Shown: positions 5,535-11,894 of the stretch, piece by piece
Layout of the letters: the number at the start of each line of letters is the position of its first letter
How positions within the stretch are numbered: the stretch's first letter is position 1
Origin: Bacillota bacterium
GTDB lineage: Bacteria; Bacillota; Clostridia; Acetivibrionales; DSM-1351
Direction: 5' to 3'
Length of the DNA stretch: 11,894 nt
Assembly: GCA_023441625.1 (NCBI GenBank)
Contig: JAEZOA010000014.1
Span: 1 to 11,894 of the forward strand
Program-made: the position numbers and the translations under genes
The notes under the pieces: generated by a model
The model's database searches: none
Told to the model about the DNA's origin: nothing
Seen by the model: the letters and a program-made list of their open reading frames with translations, nothing else

Positions 5535-6887
5535 ATGAAAAAGAGATTTGTATCATTACTCTTAGCTGCCGCTATGACAGCAACCTTGTTTACAGGATGT
5601 GGAAAAACAGAAAATTCAGCAGGGAACACCTCACAAGCATCAACTACTTCAAAAGTGTCAGAAAAAAAAGAACTGACAGTCTGGGTTGAAAAGATCTTCA
5701 GCGAAGATGCAAACAAAAAGATGCAGGAGAGAATTGATGCATTCGCAAAGGAAACTGGTACAACAGTAAAATGTGAGTTCATTGCAGCAACAGACTTTAT
5801 GACAAAACTTAATGCTTCAATTGAGGCAAAGAACGTACCTGACATTACAACAGGAGCTGTAACCAAGGTACTCAGCTACTATCCAAATCTACCTTATGCA
5901 GATGTTACTGATCTTGTTACCGAAATTGGCAGTAAACGTGCTTATTTCGAATCTATGAGTGAAGGCACAAAAATCGAAGGAAAGAATTATTTTGTACCTT
6001 ATACAAGCTCTTCTACTATGATGTTTGTTCGTAAGGATATATTAAAGGAAAATGGTATTGAGAAGATTCCTGAAACATGGGATGAAGTTTTTGATGTAGC
6101 AAAAAAGGTTTCTAATCCAGATAAAGGTATCTATGGCTTAGGAATGGGTTGTGGCCCAACTGATGAAGATGGCGAAAATGTATTTCGTATGATGATGTGG
6201 GACAATGGCGGTTCATTCTTTGATAAAGATGGCAATGTGATTGCTTCAAGCAATGCTAAGGTAAAAGAAACTATTCAAAAGTATGTGGACCTTTATAAAG
6301 CCGGTGCTATTCCTCCAGCTGCTACAACTTGGGACCCTTCAGGAAATAACAAGTCTTACCTTATGGGCGAATCTGCAATAGTGTTTAATGCTCCAACTCT
6401 TGTAAATGCTATGAAGAGTGATGAACAGTACAAGGATCTTTATGCAAACACAGCAGTAGTTGCTCCTCCAAAAGGTTCTGCAGAAGACACTGTTATGGGA
6501 TTTGCAACTGGTTGGTCTATTATGAAGGACAGCGAAAATGTAGATACTGCGAAAGAACTAGTTCGCTATTTAACTGACAATGCTTGGTATGATGAATATG
6601 TTAAGATGATTGCTCCAGTTTTAGCACCTGTTTATAAAGATTGTGCAGAACAGGATGTATGGAAAGATGGAGTTAACAAACAGGTTCTTGATTATGCATC
6701 AAAAGCTTCAGGCTATTACGGCTATCCAGTATCAACAATAAAGGGCCGTGCAATTGCTGCGAAGAACTACTTCAAATTCCCTGCAGCAGGAATGCTAAAT
6801 TCTATCATAGCCGGCAATACTTCAGTTGATGACGCTTTAAAGCAACTAGAAGCAGGTATTGCAGAAACTTCTAGTGCAATAAAATAA
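5535..6887 (+). CDS. extracellular solute-binding lipoprotein (family 1)
   Basis: This 450-residue protein captures the substrate outside the cell and delivers it to the two permeases. The N-terminus is a lipoprotein signal: positive MKKR, a hydrophobic stretch, then the lipobox FTGC with the lipidated Cys22, followed by a polar Ser/Thr/Lys linker. The mature part has features of family 1 sugar-binding proteins: KELTVWV at the start of the first strand, a NVPDI motif, GKNYFVPYTSSSTMMFVRKD, and a C-terminal helical region. AGAGGAG at 5521-5527 supports ATG 5535. In many operons of this type the binding-protein gene comes first; here it follows both permeases. Similar three-gene sets in streptococcal nan loci (SatABC) import sialic acid, and the context here agrees, but the ligand cannot be read from the sequence. 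Confidence 0.92.
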   Translation: MKKRFVSLLLAAAMTATLFTGCGKTENSAGNTSQASTTSKVSEKKELTVWVEKIFSEDANKKMQERIDAFAKETGTTVKCEFIAATDFMTKLNASIEAKNVPDITTGAVTKVLSYYPNLPYADVTDLVTEIGSKRAYFESMSEGTKIEGKNYFVPYTSSSTMMFVRKDILKENGIEKIPETWDEVFDVAKKVSNPDKGIYGLGMGCGPTDEDGENVFRMMMWDNGGSFFDKDGNVIASSNAKVKETIQKYVDLYKAGAIPPAATTWDPSGNNKSYLMGESAIVFNAPTLVNAMKSDEQYKDLYANTAVVAPPKGSAEDTVMGFATGWSIMKDSENVDTAKELVRYLTDNAWYDEYVKMIAPVLAPVYKDCAEQDVWKDGVNKQVLDYASKASGYYGYPVSTIKGRAIAAKNYFKFPAAGMLNSIIAGNTSVDDALKQLEAGIAETSSAIK

Positions 6888-6917
6888 AAGGTTTATTATT
6901 ATGGAGGCCACACTTAG

Positions 6918-7910
6918 ATGAACAATCAAAAGACAATTTGGATTAATCTAGATGAAACAAAAGTAGATATAACATATCTTGATAAGCGTTTTGAAGAAAG
7001 AGGTTATCGCTTTATCAAAAAGGCGGTGGCTCCTACCGAGGAAAATGCTATACTGATGGGCGGTCAGGCAGATGCGATTATCAGCACATCAGAGCCATGG
7101 AATAAAAACACTTTGCCCAAAATAGCTAATGCAGGACGTTTTATAGTGCGTTATGGTGCTGGAACGGACAACATAGACATTCCTGAGGCAACACGGCTGG
7201 GAATTCCCATTGCAAACGTGCCGGGTGCAAATGCTGCGGCTGTAGCTGAGGTTGCTATGATTCATATTCTTAATGTTGGAAGACGATTTACACATTGTGT
7301 AATGGGATGCAAAGCTCATGTGTGGCCATCTACGATTACAGGTAATGAACTAGATGGAAAGGTATTGGGGTTAGTGGGATTTGGCAATATTGCACGTGAA
7401 CTTACCCGTATGGTATCTGGTTTTAATATTAAAATACTGGCTTATGATGCTTTTCTTGATGATAATGGCAAGAAGCAGGCGGAAAAGATGGACGTAAGGT
7501 TAGTGGATTCCATGGAAGAAATCTTTAAAAATAGCGACATTATAAGCCTGCATATCCCACTTAGCGATGCTACATGTGGTATTATAAACGAAAGCCTATT
7601 TAGTTTGATGAAGCCAACGGCATACCTAATAAATACTTGTCGTGGAGGGGTCATCAAAGAGGCTGATCTTATAACCGCATTGGAGAATAAGATGATTCAG
7701 GGTGCTGGTTTGGATGTATTATGTGATGAACCACCTAAAGATGACAACCCATTGCTTAACATGGATAATGTGTTCATTACTTCACATATGGGTGCAGCCT
7801 CTTTGGAATCAGAATATCGCTCACAGGTGATTATCGCTGACTCTATCTTCGAATTTTTTGACAATAAACTTCCTTATAATGTGAGAAATAAAGACGTCAA
7901 AATAAAGTGA
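6918..7910 (+). CDS. NAD-dependent D-2-hydroxyacid dehydrogenase
   Basis: This 330-residue cytosolic enzyme belongs to the family of D-lactate, phosphoglycerate and hydroxypyruvate dehydrogenases, which interconvert 2-keto acids and D-2-hydroxy acids with NAD(H). The dinucleotide-binding motif is GFGNIA (Gly154, Gly156, Ala159). The catalytic triad is complete: Arg242 in NTCRGG, Glu271 in CDEPP and His290 in TSHMGA. The N-terminal RYGAGTDNID segment is also typical. GGAGG at 6903-6907 sets the start. It lies 30 bases after the binding-protein gene and 30 before nanA, so it is part of the transcript. It has no standard role in sialic acid breakdown. Reduction of pyruvate released by NanA, or of a keto acid derived from sialic acid, are guesses. 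Confidence 0.9.
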   Translation: MNNQKTIWINLDETKVDITYLDKRFEERGYRFIKKAVAPTEENAILMGGQADAIISTSEPWNKNTLPKIANAGRFIVRYGAGTDNIDIPEATRLGIPIANVPGANAAAVAEVAMIHILNVGRRFTHCVMGCKAHVWPSTITGNELDGKVLGLVGFGNIARELTRMVSGFNIKILAYDAFLDDNGKKQAEKMDVRLVDSMEEIFKNSDIISLHIPLSDATCGIINESLFSLMKPTAYLINTCRGGVIKEADLITALENKMIQGAGLDVLCDEPPKDDNPLLNMDNVFITSHMGAASLESEYRSQVIIADSIFEFFDNKLPYNVRNKDVKIK

Positions 7911-7940
7911 AAATTTTGGATTATAAAAGGAGAAGCAAAT

Positions 7941-8855
7941 ATGATTGATTTAGAAAAATTTAAAGGAGTTTTTCCTGCTTTCTATGCCTGCTATGATGAT
8001 AATGGTGAAGTTAGTGCTGAGAGGACGCAGGCATTTGTGAATTATTTATATAATAAAGGAGTACGTGGACTTTATGTAAGTGGTAGCTCAGGTGAATGTA
8101 TATACCAGAATCTAGAGGAACGTAAGAAAACTATTGAAAATGTTATGAAGGTTGCTAAGGGTAAAATGACTGTAATTGCACATGTGGGTTGTGCATCAAC
8201 TAGAGATAGTGTAGCACTGGCTAAGTATGCTGAAACCTGTGGTGTAGATGCGATAGCATCAATTCCTCCAATTTACTTTGGTATGCCTGAATATGCCATA
8301 TGTAACTACTGGCAGGCAATGATTGATGCAACCGAACTCCCATTTATTATTTATAATATCCCTCAAAATACAGGATATAACTTATCCGTTAAAACTTTTA
8401 AGAAAATGTGTGAGAATCCTAAGGTTATTGGTGTTAAGAATACCTCAATGCCAGTGCTTGACATTCAGCAATTTAAAAATGCAGGCGGTGATAATGTTGT
8501 AATTTTCAATGGTCCTGATGAACAGTTCGTTGCTGGACGTCTTATGGGTGCAGACAGCGGAATTGGAGGTACCTATGGTGTTATGCCTGAACTGTTTATT
8601 AAGGCAGATCAGTTGATATGCAATGGAAATTATGAGACTGCACGTCAGATTCAATTTAAGATTGATGAAATCATTATGTCACTAGTTAGTCTACATGGCA
8701 ATATGTATGATGTTATCAAGACTATTCTCCGTCTTCATGGTATGGAAATAGGAAGAGCACGCCTACCACTAACGCCGGTTATTGAAGAAGACATGCAAAA
8801 GATCCGTGAAATTTCCAAGAATATAGACGATGCGATAGCGTTTTTCTGTAAATAA
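7941..8855 (+). CDS. nanA: N-acetylneuraminate lyase
   Basis: NanA is a class I aldolase of the DHDPS/NAL family that cleaves Neu5Ac to ManNAc and pyruvate through a Schiff base. The 304 residues match the family. Visible are the carboxylate-binding loop GSSGE (48-52, with Ser where GSTGE is more usual), Tyr138 in YNIPQNTG and the Schiff-base Lys166 in GVKNTS. KGVFPAFYACYDDNGEVS, FNGPDEQF, GIGGTYGVMPEL and HGNMYDVIK closely resemble the form found in pneumococcal nan loci as I remember it. YNIP and GGTYG are closer to the DHDPS side of the family than to E. coli NanA, so motifs alone would not decide the substrate. The neighbours nanE and nanK make the lyase role likely. AGGAG at 7928-7932 supports the start. 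Confidence 0.87.
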   Translation: MIDLEKFKGVFPAFYACYDDNGEVSAERTQAFVNYLYNKGVRGLYVSGSSGECIYQNLEERKKTIENVMKVAKGKMTVIAHVGCASTRDSVALAKYAETCGVDAIASIPPIYFGMPEYAICNYWQAMIDATELPFIIYNIPQNTGYNLSVKTFKKMCENPKVIGVKNTSMPVLDIQQFKNAGGDNVVIFNGPDEQFVAGRLMGADSGIGGTYGVMPELFIKADQLICNGNYETARQIQFKIDEIIMSLVSLHGNMYDVIKTILRLHGMEIGRARLPLTPVIEEDMQKIREISKNIDDAIAFFCK

Positions 8856-8897
8856 GAAAAGAAATAAGGATACTGTACGAATATAAGAGGGGATAAA

Positions 8898-9599
8898 ATG
8901 AAGAATAAAAATATTATTGATAAAATACGCGGTAAGCTTATTGTATCGTGTCAGGCACTTGAAACAGAACCGTTATACAGCCCCTTCATCATGTCCCGTA
9001 TGGCTTATGCAGCAATGCTAGGGGGTGCTTCAGGTATTAGAGCCAATACAGTTGAAGATATTATTGAAATAAAAAAGGTAGTAGATTTACCAATAATAGG
9101 TATAATAAAAAAACAGTATTCAGATTCTGAGGTATATATAACGCCTACAATAAAAGAAATAGATCTACTTGTTGATTGTGGCGCTCAAATTGTGGCTACA
9201 GATGCTACCTGCCGGCCTCGTCCTAATGGACAGACGCTAGATGAATTTTTTGCTGAAGTAAGAAAAAAGTATCCTAACCATCTGTTTATGGCAGACTGTT
9301 CAAATGTTGAAGAAGGTCTACACGCCGCTAAAATTGGATTTGATATTATCGGTACTACAATGAGTGGCTATACAGCTTATAGTAAGGGAGTATCGTTACC
9401 CAATTACCCAATGATGAAAGCACTTGTTGAACAAAGTGGATGTGATGTTATTGCTGAGGGTGGTATTTGGACACCAGAACAACTGAAGAAAGCTCTTGAG
9501 TGTGGTGTTACGGCTGCTGTAGTTGGTACGGCAATTACTCGCCCGATGGAAATCACAGAACGTTTTGCTAAAGCTATTAATATTTCCAAAGACATATAA
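8898..9599 (+). CDS. nanE: N-acylglucosamine-6-phosphate 2-epimerase
   Basis: NanE is a TIM-barrel enzyme that epimerises ManNAc-6-P to GlcNAc-6-P, linking sialic acid to the nag pathway. The 233 residues are the normal length. Visible motifs are GKLIVSCQALETEPLYSP at the first strand, GASGIRANTVEDI, PIIGIIKKQY (Lys71, the catalytic lysine by position), VATDATCRPRP with the acidic residue, and AEGGIWTPEQ (Glu187). AGAGGGGAT at 8886-8893 sets the ATG. It follows nanA by 42 bases, and a strong hairpin begins 10 bases after the stop. All active-site motifs I know are present. Confidence 0.95.
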   Translation: MKNKNIIDKIRGKLIVSCQALETEPLYSPFIMSRMAYAAMLGGASGIRANTVEDIIEIKKVVDLPIIGIIKKQYSDSEVYITPTIKEIDLLVDCGAQIVATDATCRPRPNGQTLDEFFAEVRKKYPNHLFMADCSNVEEGLHAAKIGFDIIGTTMSGYTAYSKGVSLPNYPMMKALVEQSGCDVIAEGGIWTPEQLKKALECGVTAAVVGTAITRPMEITERFAKAINISKDI

Positions 9600-9608
9600 A
9601 CAGAGTTT

Positions 9609-9646
9609 AAATATATAGATGGAGTTTTTACTCCATCTATATATTT
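9609..9646. other. perfect 17-base-pair hairpin after nanE
   Basis: AAATATATAGATGGAGT (9609-9625) is the exact reverse complement of 9630-9646, with a TTTT loop. No T-run follows, so it does not look like a full terminator. It may stabilise the upstream mRNA end, or partly end transcription before nanK. It starts 10 bases after the nanE stop. Confidence 0.75.
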
Positions 9647-9798
9647 GAAATTGTTATTTAGGATACAATGTTGTTCATCTCCCATTTTATTAAATTGAAA
9701 GTATTATAAGCGATGAAAATCATTGATGCTTAAACGAATTCTTATAGTATATTGATTATAATTTTGTTTGAATAGTTTCTTATTAAGAGGAGAATTGT

Positions 9799-10674
9799 AT
9801 GAAAATTGCTTCGATTGACATTGGAGGAACCACGATAAAAGCAGGGGTTGTTGAAAATGGCATTATTTCAAATTATACCGAATATCCAACTAATGCAAAT
9901 CAGGGTGGTACCGCACTAATGGAGTGGTGTTGCAAAATAATATCGGATCTAGGTATGTTTGATTGCATTGGTGTAAGTACAGCTGGGCAGGTAAATCCAG
10001 ATAGTGGAGTAATAATTTATGCAAATGAAAATATCCCACAATATACAGGAATACATGTGAGAGATATCCTGCAAAAACGATTTAAGGTGCCTGTATTGGT
10101 AGAAAATGATGTAAATGCGGCTGCGCTTGCCGAAGGAATATATGGGGCTGGAAAAAATTTTGATGATTTTCTGTGCCTCACATATGGTACAGGGATTGGC
10201 GGTGCAATTGTAAATAATAAAAAAATATACCATGGCACAAGTTTTTCTGCTGGTGAGTTTGGTCATATAATAACTCATGTTGGAGGTGCTAAATGCGGCT
10301 GTGGAGGATATGGTTGCTATGAACAGTATGCTTCTACAACTGCACTGGTACGTGCAACAAAATCACTAGACCCATGCCTTAACAATGGACGTACAATATT
10401 TTCACATATTTGCGAAAATAATGTGAAACAAATTATTGATAATTGGATTAGAGAAATTGTAGCTGGAATAGTGTCTCTAATTCATATTTTTAATCCACCG
10501 TGCATTGTTTTGGGAGGAGGGATTATGGCTGAATATTATGTTATAGAAAATATAAAGAAATTGGTTAGTAATCAAATTATGAAAAGCTTCTCAAGTATCG
10601 AAATAAGGCAAGCCGTACTTGGAAACAAAGCAGGACTGATGGGTGCAGCACACCATGCCAGGCTAAAGGCATAA
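9799..10674 (+). CDS. nanK: ROK-family N-acetylmannosamine kinase
   Basis: This 291-residue cytosolic sugar kinase would phosphorylate ManNAc with ATP, making the substrate of NanE. The ATP-binding DIGGTTIKAG lies at residues 7-16, the catalytic Asp104 in VENDVNAAALAEG, and the second phosphate loop in LTYGTGIGGAIV. The ROK zinc site is complete: His156 in GEFGH, and Cys166, Cys168 and Cys173 in CGCGGYGCYEQ. There is no N-terminal DNA-binding domain, so it is a kinase and not a ROK repressor. AAGAGGAG at 9785-9792 supports the start. It is separated from nanE by 199 bases containing a hairpin and may be less expressed or separately started. ROK specificity cannot be read from motifs, so glucokinase or GlcNAc kinase activity remains possible; the context favours ManNAc. 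Confidence 0.86.
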   Translation: MKIASIDIGGTTIKAGVVENGIISNYTEYPTNANQGGTALMEWCCKIISDLGMFDCIGVSTAGQVNPDSGVIIYANENIPQYTGIHVRDILQKRFKVPVLVENDVNAAALAEGIYGAGKNFDDFLCLTYGTGIGGAIVNNKKIYHGTSFSAGEFGHIITHVGGAKCGCGGYGCYEQYASTTALVRATKSLDPCLNNGRTIFSHICENNVKQIIDNWIREIVAGIVSLIHIFNPPCIVLGGGIMAEYYVIENIKKLVSNQIMKSFSSIEIRQAVLGNKAGLMGAAHHARLKA

Positions 10675-10756
10675 ATGTTTTTTATGTAGTTAAAATATTT
10701 CGGTCATTATGAAAGCTGTAAAAGTATAAATACTAAAAATAAAAGGACGGATTATT

Positions 10757-11395
10757 ATGAATAAGAAAAGGATAGTCTGTTTTGGTGACTCAAACACATG
10801 GGGGTATAATGCGGAAACAGATGGGCGTTTTGATGATGATGTCCGTTGGACCGGTGTTTTGAGTAGTGAACTGGGAAATGAGTATAGTGTTGTGGAGGAA
10901 GGCCTTAATGGGCGTACTACTGTATTTGAGGATCCATTGAATGAAGGACTAAGTGGTATTAAGCATTTATTTACCATATTGATGTCTCAATCACCAATAG
11001 ACCTGCTCATTATAATGCTAGGTACTAACGATACAAAAGAACGGTTTTCAGCTACACCTCAAAACATTGCTGACGGCGTTGATCGCCTTATAAAAAAAGC
11101 GGTAATATCCAAGGTATGGAGAAATGACCCTAAAATTCTTGTAATTGCTCCGATTATTATAGGGGAAAAATGCTACTCTTCTCATGTCGCTGGAGGGATG
11201 GGTGCTCATTGTGTAGAAAAATCAAGAGAGTTACCTAGACTAATGATGCAGTGTGCGAAACTGAATAATTGTGAATTTATGGACTGCAATGAATATGTTA
11301 AGGAAAATGAGATAGACTATATGCATCTTGATTCTGAGAGCCACACAGCATTTGGCAAGGTAGTTGCTGAAAAAGTTAAACACATATTCAAATAA
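10757..11395 (+). CDS. cytosolic SGNH/GDSL esterase
   Basis: This 212-residue serine hydrolase carries all SGNH blocks: FGDSNTWG with nucleophile Ser12, EEGLNGRTT with Gly52, IMLGTNDTKERF with Asn91, and DYMHLD with Asp187 and His190. The pattern GDSNTWG, DVRWTGVL, EEGLNGRTT, MLGTNDTK is that of the arylesterase/acetyltransferase subgroup that includes mycobacterial MsAcT. There is no signal peptide or membrane segment, so it acts in the cytosol. AAAGGACGG (10743-10750) sets the start, 82 bases after nanK, and it is the last gene of the cluster. Given its neighbours, removal of O-acetyl groups from imported sialic acid is a reasonable guess. The subgroup is broad, so the true substrate is open. 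Confidence 0.9.
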   Translation: MNKKRIVCFGDSNTWGYNAETDGRFDDDVRWTGVLSSELGNEYSVVEEGLNGRTTVFEDPLNEGLSGIKHLFTILMSQSPIDLLIIMLGTNDTKERFSATPQNIADGVDRLIKKAVISKVWRNDPKILVIAPIIIGEKCYSSHVAGGMGAHCVEKSRELPRLMMQCAKLNNCEFMDCNEYVKENEIDYMHLDSESHTAFGKVVAEKVKHIFK

Positions 11396-11466
11396 ATCCT
11401 CAAAAATCATGTACACGATTATATAAACAATCTGACCCGCACATCTATGAAGTATGTTAAACTTAA

Positions 11467-11499
11467 CTTCCTCAGCCACAATTAATATGACTGAGGAAG
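11467..11499. terminator. hairpin after the SGNH hydrolase, possible terminator
   Basis: CTTCCTCAG (11467-11475) pairs perfectly with CTGAGGAAG (11491-11499) across a 15-base loop. No T-run follows on either strand, so termination would be inefficient or dependent on other factors. It is the only strong stem between the last nan-cluster gene and the transposase fragment. Confidence 0.4.
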
Positions 11500-11530
11500 C
11501 TATGTAATAAATCTTTAATCCCATAACAAC

Positions 11531-11767
11531 TTAAGAATACAACACTTTAAGATTATTTACTAGCATTGAAAATGGAATTGATTGAGTCAATTTATTGTAT
11601 TGTAGGGAATCGGTTCCGACTCTTGACCATCCCATAGGTCTGCTACTTAGTCTGTCTGAGTAAACATGGCTTATATGCCCCTTTGCACTACATCCAACTA
11701 TTTCATGATTATCTACTTTTATTTCTATTCCTCCCCAGTTATTTTCTATATATCTTTTTGCATCACC
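11531..11767 (-). pseudogene. ISLre2/UPF0236-type transposase fragment
   Basis: Read on the minus strand from about 11764 down to 11608 this gives AKRYIENNWGGIEIKV, then EIVGCSAKGHISHVYSDRLS, then SRPMGWSRVGTD. This is the conserved late region of ISLre2-family transposases (UPF0236), where GCSAEGHVSH, LSSRLSSRPMGWS and G-D follow a YI-NNW-G-I helix. Full proteins in the family are several hundred residues; only about 55 remain. After VGTD the frame continues with unrelated residues to a stop at 11531-11533, and there is no start codon upstream. No inverted ends or target duplication can be seen. It is a dead remnant, truncated on both sides, abutting the window seam. Confidence 0.72.
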
Positions 11768-11894
11768 ATAGAGATAGGCTTTATAAAAGACACTCAGATA
11801 GTAAAATGGATTCAGTATCGCTAGAGTATAATGAAGAACTATTATTGGAATTTTCCCGAAAAACTGCCCAAAAATATAAGGAATGGATTACAGC
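11768..11894. repeat. 127-base terminal direct repeat (copy 2)
   Basis: This is the second copy of the block at 1-127, with no mismatch. It begins immediately after the recognisable transposase fragment, whose last matching codons are at about 11762-11767, so the seam lies next to a junction between unrelated sequences. It holds the same piece of open frame described for 1-130. Confidence 0.95.

Noticed and set aside
5435..5866. Minus-strand open frame of 143 codons opposite the solute-binding protein gene
   Set aside because: It lies antisense to a clear lipoprotein gene, ends in a low-complexity IYIYIYIF run made by the AT repeat, and shows no known motif.
9729..9742. cre-like sequence CTTAAACGAATTCT upstream of nanK
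   Set aside because: It misses both of the first two conserved bases of the cre pattern and is not placed near a convincing promoter.
11638..11767. Plus-strand open frame that runs through the transposase fragment into the tail at 1-130
   Set aside because: The residues before the seam are a hydrophobic run rich in Leu, Phe and Tyr typical of antisense translation of AT-rich DNA. The minus strand carries recognisable transposase motifs there, so the plus frame is probably not coding before the seam.
1..11894. Plasmid or phage identity for the circular contig
   Set aside because: No replication initiator, partition, relaxase, integrase or phage structural gene is visible in any frame; the circularity rests only on the 127-base overlap.

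Overview
The window looks like a piece of a low-GC Gram-positive anaerobe, most probably Clostridium or a close relative. The DNA is AT-rich, ribosome-binding sites are strong AGGAGG types, the solute-binding protein is a lipoprotein, and the nagA-nagB-GntR order and the protein families are those of Firmicutes. Positions 1-127 are repeated exactly at 11768-11894. This is what a k-mer assembler leaves at the ends of a circular path, so the non-redundant sequence is 11,767 bases. No replication, partition, mobilisation or phage gene is visible, so a true plasmid is not supported.

Layout. Around the seam (11531-11894 and 1-476) lies debris: a fragment of an ISLre2/UPF0236-type transposase on the minus strand, the tail of an unidentified protein, and the first half of an HD-domain phosphohydrolase gene that breaks off at its HD motif. 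From about 477 the sequence becomes the control region of a nag operon: a small terminator, an operator array and a promoter. Then follow nagA (792-1940), a truncated nagB remnant (1965-2189) and a GntR/UTRA regulator, probably NagR (2218-2949), closed by an intrinsic terminator (3044-3093). After a mostly empty spacer comes a second operator array and promoter (3403-3499), which drives a plus-strand cluster: two ABC sugar permeases, a lipoprotein solute-binding protein, a D-2-hydroxyacid dehydrogenase, a sialic acid lyase (nanA), nanE, a hairpin, a ROK kinase (nanK) and a cytosolic SGNH hydrolase.

Together the genes describe import and breakdown of sialic acid. Uptake is by a CUT1-type ABC transporter (its ATPase is not here). 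NanA cleaves Neu5Ac to ManNAc and pyruvate, NanK phosphorylates ManNAc, NanE epimerises ManNAc-6-P to GlcNAc-6-P, and NagA deacetylates it to GlcN-6-P. The last step, NagB, is broken in this window and must be supplied from elsewhere. The SGNH hydrolase could remove O-acetyl groups from sialic acid. The dehydrogenase has no standard role in this pathway.

The most striking signal is regulatory. The nag and nan promoters share an identical 16-base block (ATTGTATAGACAATTT) over the -35 box, with 17-base spacers and perfect TATAAT boxes. Each is preceded by further copies of a TTGTATATACAA-like palindrome. In the nan promoter four copies start exactly 21 bases apart, two helical turns. In the nagA promoter four sites start 21, 20 and 20 bases apart. 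The GntR protein encoded between the two is the obvious candidate to bind both.
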